Assembly (NCBI GenBank): GCA_009760885.1
Contig: CM019719.1
Location: 39,001,584-39,065,583 of the forward strand
Length of the DNA: 64,000 nt
DNA from: Achatina immaculata
Taxonomy: Eukaryota; Mollusca; Gastropoda; Stylommatophora; Achatinidae
Reading direction: 5' to 3'
The notes under the pieces are model-generated. The model worked only from the letters and a program-made list of their open reading frames with translations. It did not search any database and was not told where the DNA came from. Of this stretch, positions 56,470-64,000 are shown one piece after another. Each line of letters begins with the position of its first letter. Position 1 is the first letter of the stretch. A program made the translations under genes and the position numbers.

Positions 56470-56745
56470 GTTAATCTATAGGTTAAAGATAGTCCCATAG
56501 CAAATGCCGTAGGGGATGAAGCGTTAGAGACCTCATTATGCTGGGCCATCAGCGTATGAGGTAGGATGGCCAGTTCTTTTCTTCGCTGGGTTTCCTTCCT
56601 CTGTTACCCATTTTAAAAGACCGGGTCGACCTCGGGGGCGTATTGGTCGGGAAAAAAAATCCCCTCAAGCTGGGGATTCGAACCCTCAACCATTCGGTTG
56701 CTAAAGGAGTGCTCTAACCACCACGCTAGCCGGTACCTTAATCTA
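56470..56745 (-). repeat. SINE-C, well-preserved copy, minus strand
   Basis: On the minus strand the A box tagcgtggtgg is at 56718-56728 and the B box ggttcgaatcc at 56674-56684, 44 bases apart. Then come an oligo-A/T run, tacgcccccgaggtcgaccc (as read), and the tail block shared with 28490-28560. This is the reference copy of the family here. Confidence 0.88.
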
Positions 56746-56749
56746 CAGA

Positions 56750-57505
56750 TATGTCATAAATAATTGCAGTTTACACGTTTCTCTTATTCTGAAGCGAAAA
56801 ACCTCACGAGTTCCAGCAACCTCTTGCCAGAATTGACAACCCTGATTCATTAACCCCCCCCCCCCCCCTCAATCCAAGAGAGCTTGAACTTCCTCCAAGA
56901 TGTCTCCAGTTTCACGCTAAGCCACTAGACTTTTCCGAGAACGCCATTTGAGTGACATTCGATCTGGGCGGCAGTCTTTAGGAGCTTTGTTGCTTAGCTT
57001 AAACTAGCTACAAAACGTGAAATTAAGTCGCGCCCGCCACGGGCATTGTTTTCAACCAGGCCAGCATCCATGTTGAGAAATAACTGATATATTGTTCGAA
57101 CAGCTTTGTTTTCCCACTAAGGTTAATTACGTTTACTTTGAGCTACTTTTTTAAAAAATGGGAGGGGGGTCAAAGTTCATATACCTGGAAATCCAGAAGA
57201 GTGTCAAGGGATACCAGAAGGCGGACAGGAGAGAATCTCTTCATCAACTGTTTCAGGACCCGTCAGTGTCACGTTTGCATGCTGTCATGTGATAGTGGCA
57301 GCTATAACTGGATTTGCAACAGTGTATGGTTACTGAAGCTTGTTACGATAGCGGAGTAGCAGTAGAATCAGCCTTGGGAGAAACTGTACAACAAAAAGAT
57401 GCTATATGAAACTGCTAACATCTGTAAAACTGCTAACATATTTCAACTGCTAACACCTGCTTCAAAACTGTTTTTAAAAACGGAAAAGAAAGCATTTTTA
57501 TTATT
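56750..57505. other. No recognised gene
   Basis: Poly-C at 56853-56867; around 57405-57460 aaactgctaaca is repeated three times. No coding similarity. Confidence 0.4.
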
Positions 57506-57509
57506 ATAA

Positions 57510-57640
57510 GAGCTACCTTCAGACAGCACCAGGAAGAGCTACCTACAGACAGCATCAGTAAGAGCTACCTACAGACAGCACCAGGAAGAGCTACCTACAG
57601 ACAGCACCAGTAAGAGCTACCTACAAACACCATCAGTGCC
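57510..57640. repeat. 27-30-bp tandem repeat, ~5 units
   Basis: agagctacctacagacagca ccagtaa is repeated with ccaggaa and tcagtaa variants. Confidence 0.92.
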
Positions 57641-57644
57641 AGGT

Positions 57645-58265
57645 TATTGTACTCCTATTTTGCCCTCTCTATTCTTTTTCCTGCAAGGCCAAGTAGCCTC
57701 AAATATCAGCAGTTTCCCCATACTGAGGGCTGCCGTCCATCACGCATGCGCAGAATTTGAATGGGCTCGACAGGGGCAGTGAAGACAATGCAAACTGGGA
57801 AGATGTTGATCCTTGACATGTATTTTATTACAAAATGCATTTAGATCAAACACGCGTAACAAATACTTACGTTCTATATATAGTTAACCTCTTGGTGCGT
57901 CCCGAAGCTACGAAATTTCGTATATTAGCGAAATTCTGTCATGTTTTGGCTGATAAGACCTTCGGTCAGACAGAAGTTGGTCGTGATTTTGGACTTGTTT
58001 CGGAGACCGCTTCCCTAGAATCTTTGCTTGAAAGAGACCTCAGTATATCAGAAACTGGGTTATGAGATTTCGTTTAGCAATGAAGAGTAATCAAACACGT
58101 TTAAGAGATACAGCCAACGGTTGTTTGCTCAATAATTTGGTCATAAAATGTAATGCAATCACATTTTTCGTGTCTCTCTAACTCAGTGTTACCAATACTC
58201 TCGGGTGGACATTTACGCATCAAATTTCTTCAAGTCTGAATTTGCACATTTCAGAAGTGCTAATC
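57645..58265. other. No recognised gene
   Basis: The 76-codon ORF at 57835-58065 shows no domain. Sequence just before the LINE-A fragment is unremarkable. Confidence 0.4.
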
Positions 58266-58267
58266 TT

Positions 58268-58670
58268 TTTATAATAGACAAGAAATTAGACCCTTTTGAA
58301 AACAAATTCCTAAGGAAAATACTCGGCATCAAGTGGAACGAATTCAAGAACAATGCAGAGATAAGGCAGATGACTGAACAACAACCAGTCTCATGGGTGA
58401 TGAGGAAAAGGAGATGGACATATGTTGGTCACTTGATGAGAATAAACAATCAGAGAATCCCAAAACAAGCTATCAAGTGGAACACAACAGGCCAGAGAAA
58501 AAGAGGCAGACCGCGTGAAACTCTAAAGGGGACATTGTTAAGAGAGGCCAAATTAACAGGCATAAAATCCCTTGATGAGGTTGAAAGACTCGCCGAAGAC
58601 AGGAAAAATTGGCGAACTATCTTGCGAGCCCTATGTGACGTTTCTCGGCATATAAGATATAAGATTCTTT
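58268..58670 (+). pseudogene. LINE-A copy 5: C-terminal fragment, stop lost
   Basis: The plus-strand frame is DKKLDPFENKFLRKILGIKW, then TEQQPVSWVMRKRRWTYVGH and RKRGRPRETLKGTLLREAKL to RALCDV. The stop is lost (codon now TCT), so the frame runs through the ATATAAG-type tail (58651-58665) to 58711. No frameshift. Only the region after the RT catalytic core remains. It is closest to the 3' part of the copies at 1264 and 3558. Confidence 0.9.
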
Positions 58671-58689
58671 TCCGTTCTCTGCCTCTTTC

Positions 58690-59560
58690 ACCTATCACCC
58701 TCCCATCTTGAATTTTTTTCAGCTTTAAGTAGGTGCACCACAAATTGTGAACAAAAAATTCGTCGACATCCCTATTTCGCATTTCTTTCTCTCCTTTCCG
58801 TTTCAGTTTGTTTGTTGTTTTTTTTTTGCACCAGCGAATTTCTTATTATACTTGTCCACTGGTTTCGTCTGTCGTGTCAACTTCATGGCCTTTAGCTGCT
58901 TTGTCTCCTCTATAGTGCCCTAAATCTTCCCTGCATCTAATGTTACAAATATGAAAAAGTAAGAATGAGTTACTTATCTGCACTGTGTACTTTTGATACT
59001 AACAGACTCCTGTTGACCATTTCTGACAATGACGATATGGGCCACTGAAAAACAAATAAATTTTCACTTATGTTTTGCATATTTTACCTTTACTGTTGTC
59101 ATTTAGTCCAGTGCTTATTGTAAAAAGTATCGTGCAAAGAAGTCATATAATATTTATCCAGCTTTTGCTATTGTTTCATCGCATTGTTTTTTTTTTTTAG
59201 TTTGACTTGTGTTCTCTTGGGACTATTATAACAAGATACGTCTTCAGATGTAAACAGCGCTTACTCTAGTTCTGAAGTCTAGCAAAATGCAAACTGGTAG
59301 CGTCAGACAGCGTCCTTTCGTTCCCTAAGCTCTTGTTTACATCACTGTTCACAGCTTTTTTGATCCAGTCTGAATAGGAGAAAGCAAAATGTGGTTATTT
59401 GTGGACTGGGACACTTCATGGTGTGTTTAGATTTCTCTCTCTTTGTTATTATGTGATCACCAGCTCTAGGAGGCAGATAAGATAACATTTTGAAGACGCG
59501 GAAACGCCTCGGGGATAAGGTGTTAGTGCCCAAGACACACAAGAGAGTTTAGTCTTTTAA
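58690..59560. other. No recognised gene; SINE-A tail scrap at ~59500-59537
   Basis: ggggataaggtgttagtgcc c (59508-59530) matches, inverted, the SINE-A tail block gggcactaacaccatatccc. Otherwise unrecognised. Confidence 0.45.
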
Positions 59561-59566
59561 CATGAA

Positions 59567-60028
59567 GGGCTTTTATTCGTGTTGCTGTTGTTGCTATAGT
59601 TGTTATATATGTAGGATATCCCGGTAACTATAAGCTTGAGCTAGGGCGTTTATTCGTGTTACTGTTGTTGCTATAATTGTTACATATGTAGGATATCCCG
59701 GCACCTACAAGCTTGAACTAGGGCTTTTGTTCGTGTTACTGTTGTTGCTATAGTTGTTATATATGTAGGATATTCCGGTAACTACAAGCTTGAACTAGGG
59801 CTTTTATTCGTGTTACTGTTGTTGCTATAGTTGTTATATATGTAGGATATTCCGGTAACTATAAGCTTGAACTAGGGCTTTTGTTCGTGTTACTGTTGTT
59901 GTTATAGTTGTTATATATGTAGGATATTCCGGTAACTACAAGCTTGAACTAGGGCTTTTATTCGTGTTACTGTTGTTGCTATAGCTGTTATATTTGTAGG
60001 ATATCCCCAAAACTACGAACTTGAGCTC
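59567..60028. repeat. 77-bp minisatellite, 6 units
   Basis: gggcttttattcgtgttact begins units at 59567, 59644, 59721, 59798, 59875 and 59952, exactly 77 bp apart. The unit includes atatatgtaggatatyccgg and ctayaagcttgaacta. It ends next to SINE-B. Confidence 0.96.
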
Positions 60029-60049
60029 TTTGCTGCCAGAGCCGTCTAT

Positions 60050-60300
60050 GTCCCGTATCCTTTGTATGCCGTAGGGGTGTGAAGTGTCAGTGCCTTCACA
60101 TTTCTAGGCCACTGAAGAATTTGAGGTAAGGATACAAACACCTTCATCGTTGCCTTTGTTCTCCTAGCAAAAAGACCAGGTACTCATATTTTGAGGCTGG
60201 ATTGACTCCAGGGTCCGAAAAAATTTTCCGCCCGAGTGCGAAATCGAACCAGGGACCTTCTGATTGACGGTGCTAACCACTGCACACCACCGCGGCGGAT
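60050..60300 (-). repeat. SINE-B copy, minus strand
   Basis: On the minus strand the head is ccgcggtggtgtgcagtggt tagcaccg and the B box ggtccctggttcgatttcgc; the body has ggaccctggagtcaatccag cctc. It ends near ctacggcatacaaagg. It matches 8405-8645 in block order. Confidence 0.82.
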
Positions 60301-60304
60301 AATG

Positions 60305-61250
60305 CCGTGGTGATCGTGAAATACAAACATCAAGTAGGATAAGAAGTGGGTTCCAATGACTTGCGCTAGTGTTCCCGGTTCGAATCCAAGAGGAGGCTTC
60401 TTGAGAGTACATCACTCCAGGGCCGGGTTATCAGGGGGTGGGTGGGAGTGGTGAAGGTTCCACTAGGGGCACAGGAAGGCGGGGGTGGGGGGGGGGCGGG
60501 GGCAGAGGGAGAAGAAGAAGAAAAAAAAGAAGAAAAAGAAAAAGAAGGTAGTTTGAAATGGTTTCGCACTTTCTTACAACATTCCCCTTAGAGGCCCTGG
60601 AAAGATTTTTCCTATTTCGGAATGACGTCAGTTTTCTCAGCATCCTTAATTGTTTGCAGAGACAGCAGTCGAGTCCTTCTTCACGGAGCAAACAGTTTAT
60701 CCACATAACGCAGAAGACCTTGTAATTAGCGGATATTCAGAGATTTGCTAAGAATTACTTCGATCAGTCAGGGTGTCACGTGATCCACTATCAGAACACA
60801 AAGCACTCCGCCTTCCGCTTAAAATTACTCGGGTGTATTGAATATGCCCACATACAGATTAGGGTAGATGATGAGTCTGTTCTTATTTGTAATGCTATAG
60901 CAGTCTGGGTTGCCGTGTGGTCACAAAACTTAACAAACGGACAAAGACGAGTAAAAAAGTAGAGCACAGCTCACTACGTTACGTGAGTCTTGGCTCCGCA
61001 ATCTAAACGCGGGGAAAAGTTAAGAAAGCGTCATTTGAATGAGAAGGCTTGCAGAATATATGATGGACGGCTGAAGATGATTCGCTGGAGTACGTAGCGA
61101 CGACGATGGTTATGTGATGCGAGCAGAGCATGCCAGAGAGAAGCATCGTTGTCTATCACTGCATTGTTCTCATGTTTCCCCGAGAGCTTGTTTATCGCGA
61201 GTCTTCATCGTCTTCCATTAAACAACTCCTTATGTTCTGATCAAAAAGGC
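60305..61250. other. No recognised gene
   Basis: G-rich run at 60480-60505 followed by a (AAG)n purine patch (60510-60545). Short ORFs without domains. Confidence 0.4.
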
Positions 61251-61254
61251 CTTG

Positions 61255-61450
61255 TTACCCGGTTTTGAGCGTCCTGCAAGGGGGGCGTTGTTACCCGCTT
61301 TTGAGCATCTTACATGGGGGAGGGGGCGTTGTTACCTGCTTCTGAGCATCTTACATGGGGGGGGGGGCGTTGTTACCTGCTTTTGAGCATCTTACATGGG
61401 GGGGGGGGGCGTTGTTACCTGCTTTTGAGCGTCCTGCATGGGGGATGTTC
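61255..61450. repeat. 36-45-bp G-run minisatellite, 5 units
   Basis: gcgttgttacctgcttttga gcatcttacatg is followed by a G-run of 6 to 10 that accounts for most of the length variation. Confidence 0.9.
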
Positions 61451-61454
61451 CTGT

Positions 61455-61770
61455 AGTTGTCACACGCATGATCACAGCAGAAGAAGGCCTTTCCGCAATA
61501 GCTTTTCTCTGTTATTCGATCACCTATTAGAACTGAAAGGAACACTTGTATGGCCATACACGCGCGTCAGCCAGAGAAGGGTGTACGTATACTGGGGCCT
61601 TTGTGTTACAAAGCCTGGAATTCGTTGGCAATATTTTAAAGTTAGTTACTGCTTTAAAAACAAATAATTCTCTGCGAAGCTTGAAAGCGTCCAGTCTGAC
61701 GGAAACTCGTATTATTAAAACGGGGTGCATTGATCTGACTTTATCTACGTCCCCGGTCTGTGATCAGCTA
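61455..61770. other. No recognised gene
   Basis: Nothing recognised on either strand. Confidence 0.4.
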
Positions 61771-61774
61771 AGCA

Positions 61775-61922
61775 TTCACCCAGTGAGCCATGTGACGTCC
61801 CGCAAGGCAGCAAGAACGTCTCTCCACCTCTCACGGTCCAAGTCCAGCTTTTGTACCTCAGCGGTGCTTTCACGTGTAGTCTTTGGGCGGCCTCTCTTTC
61901 TTTTCCCATAGGGATTCCCATT
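61775..61922 (-). pseudogene. LINE-F: C-terminal RT tail fragment
   Basis: The minus strand reads YGKRKRGRPKTTRESTAEVQ, KLDLDRERWRDVLAALRDVT, similar in layout to the last ~45 residues of LINE-A and LINE-B (basic GRP block, then W-x-L). The sequence differs from both, so I give it a separate family name. Confidence 0.65.
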
Positions 61923-61924
61923 AC

Positions 61925-62285
61925 AGATCATTTGATATCACCCATAAACCAAGGGATCCTAATGTACAGTAATGAAATTCGTGAAAATTATGCTCAAATG
62001 AATACACACTCTACACATATATTACCGTGGCATGTTTGAAATCAGGTGAACGACTGATCAAATTTTAAATAATTTTAATTTAAAATGAAAAAAAGAACGT
62101 CTTTTCTGTGGTATAGCATATACAAGATTACGTTTTATACGTGAATGTCTGTTTATTCTGTAATGCACTGACAGTCTGACAATTCTATAGCTTGGAGTGC
62201 TTCGTTTTCGGGCATGTATTTTTCAGTTTCACCATAAAAATGGTGCAAAATACTATTTTCTTCCGGGTGGGTTGATTGGAGTACA
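61925..62285. other. No recognised gene
   Basis: AT-rich sequence, nothing recognised. Confidence 0.4.
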
Positions 62286-62289
62286 GGGT

Positions 62290-63150
62290 CGGAATATAAC
62301 TCACTGACTGAAGAACAACTATATGGTGTATAACTCACTGACTGAAGAACTATATGGTGTATAACTCACTGACTGAAGAACAACTATATGGTGTATAACT
62401 CACTGACTGAAGAACAACTATATGGTGTATAACTCACTGACTGAAGAACAACAATATAGTGTATAACTCAATGGTCTGAGAACAGTCGCATGATATCTAA
62501 CTCAGTGAATGAATCACAGTTGTAGGGTATCTAATTCAATGAATGGATCACAGTTGTAGGACATCTAACTCAATGAATGGATCACAGTTGTAGGACATCT
62601 AATTCAATGAATGGATCACAGTTGTAGGACATCTAACTCAATGAATGGATCACAGTTGTAGGACATCTAATTCAATGAATTGATCACAGTTGTAGGACAT
62701 CTAATTCAATGAATGGATCACAGTTGTAGGACATCTAACTCAATGAATGGATCACAGTTGTAGGACATCTAACTCAATGAATGGATCACATTTGTAGGAT
62801 ATCTAACTCAATGAATGGACCACATTTATAGTATATCTAACTCAATGAATGGATCACATTTGTAGGATATCTAACTCAATGAATGGATCACATTTGTAGT
62901 ATATCTAATTCAATGAATGGATCACATTTGTAGGATATCTAACTCAATGAATGGACCACATTTGTAGTATATCTAACTCAATGAATGGATCACATTTGTA
63001 GGATATCTAACTCAATGAATGGACCACATTTGTAGGATATCTAACTCAATGAATGGATCACATTTGTAGGATATCTAACTCAATGAATGGATCACATTTG
63101 TAGGATATCAACTTGTTGGTTGAACCTTTATAGCTAGATATCTAACTCAC
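62290..63150. repeat. 34-bp minisatellite, ~25 units, two subfamilies
   Basis: Steps between taac starts are 34, 31, 34, 34, 34, 34. The proximal subfamily is taactcactgactgaagaac aactatatggtgta; the distal one is taactcaatgaatggatcac and agttgtaggacatc, shifting to atttgtaggatatc. Variants are arranged in blocks. It ends just before the LINE-A tail. Confidence 0.95.
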
Positions 63151-63164
63151 TGACTAGAGCATTT

Positions 63165-64000
63165 TACATCCTTCCCGTATTGTTAAACGTCACACAGGAC
63201 TCGCATAGTTGTTTGCCAAGTTTTCCTTTTCTCTGCGAGTCTTTCAACCTCATCAAGGGATTTTATGCCCACTAAACTAGCTTCTCTTAACAATGTCCTC
63301 TTTAGAGTTTCACGAGGTCGACCTCTTTTTCTTCGGCATGTTATGCTCCATTTGATAGCTTGTTTTGATATTCTCTGATTGTTTCTTCTCATCACATGGC
63401 TTACATATGTCCATCTTTTTTTTTTTTTGGATCACCCATGAGATAGGTTGTTGTTTGCTCATCTGTCTTATCTCTGCGTTGTTCTTGAATTCGTTCCACC
63501 TTATACCAAGTTTTCAAAAGAGTCTAATTTCTTGTCTATTTCTTTAGTTAATTTCCAGCTATCGCATGCATAAATGAGGGTGGATATCACGTTTGAATTG
63601 AATAATATTAACTTGGTTTTTGTGCTTATAACTTTTTAATTCCATATGTTCTCAAGATTTTTGAAGGACAATGCTGCTTTTGCAATTCTAATTCTAACTT
63701 CCTTCCTGGTGTCACCATCTTGGTCTATGTATCTGCCAAGGTATGCAAATTGGTTTACTTCCTCAACAATTGTTCATTCTACATATATTTTTCCTTCTCG
63801 ATTAATGAGAAGTTTCATTATTTTTGTTTTGTCTTTGTTAATTTCAAGACTTATTTCGCTAGCCAATGAAGATAGGGAATCTGTTTTTTCCTGCATCGAT
63901 TTCACGTTGTCACTGATAAGTATTATATCATTAGCAAAATCAAGATCTTCTATTTGGGTCCCATGTACCCAATCAATGCCAGTCTAACCTGTACAGCATT
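63165..64000 (-). pseudogene. LINE-A copy 6: RT remnant, runs off the window
   Basis: On the minus strand it is colinear with LINE-A copy 2 from the stop region (about 63190) to the equivalent of 4390. It is damaged: about 20 bases are missing near 63512, there are frameshifts around 63420, and motif C reads FAND instead of FADD (near 63925-63945), so a catalytic Asp is lost. The 3' side lacks a long ATATAAG tail (acatccttcccg only). More 5' sequence may lie beyond 64000. Confidence 0.9.

Noticed and set aside
56674..56745. tRNA gene candidate on the minus strand
   Set aside because: Same reason: head of SINE-C, with the family body attached.

Overview
The window is repeat-dominated eukaryotic DNA, and I found no host gene I can support. 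Every protein-coding similarity I recognise is a decayed transposable element: reverse-transcriptase pieces of at least six LINE families, and one mariner transposase. The mix of several LINE families, several tRNA-derived SINE families with A and B boxes, hAT-like and mariner elements, poly-C/poly-G runs and very many minisatellites fits an invertebrate animal. A lophotrochozoan, perhaps a gastropod mollusc, is my guess and cannot be proven here. There are no bacterial operons, ribosome binding sites, CRISPR arrays or rRNA. Family names (LINE-A to F, SINE-A to D, R1, R2, R3) are mine, for use within this window.

Layout. 1-6.3 kb: a ~2.29 kb composite unit duplicated in tandem (241-2207 and 2528-4503). 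Each copy carries a minus-strand LINE-A 3' part, and the second ends head-to-head against a plus-strand LINE-B. 6.4-10.6 kb: TIR element R2, R1, two SINEs and three minisatellites. 11-16.2 kb: a SINE-A and three R1 copies, two of which contain minisatellites grown from R1's own sequence. 18-25.7 kb: a LINE-B scrap, three R3 3' ends each running into a pyrimidine microsatellite, another R1 with an array, and the second R2. 26.5-30.5 kb: SINE-C copies, arrays of 37 and 22 bp, and an hAT-like element with a 24-bp array inside it. 31.3-36.5 kb: LINE-E, LINE-B copy 2, R1 copies and a large composite minisatellite. 37.7-39.4 kb: LINE-D with a twin-priming-type inversion and a SINE in its tail, an hAT-like element, and LINE-C. 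40-50.7 kb: R1 copies, microsatellites, a SINE-A and LINE-A. 51.3-55.1 kb: a duplicated 43-bp satellite whose copies flank a dead mariner. 55-64 kb: LINE-A pieces, SINE-B, SINE-C and 77-bp and 34-bp arrays.

The most interesting pattern is R1, an abundant SINE-like family of about 385 bp with 11 copies in 64 kb. At least three copies have become seeds of separate minisatellite arrays, each amplified from a different internal segment. The same coupling of tandem array to transposon occurs in R2 and in the hAT-like element. These relationships rest on alignment by eye, and boundaries are approximate to about 10-20 bases.
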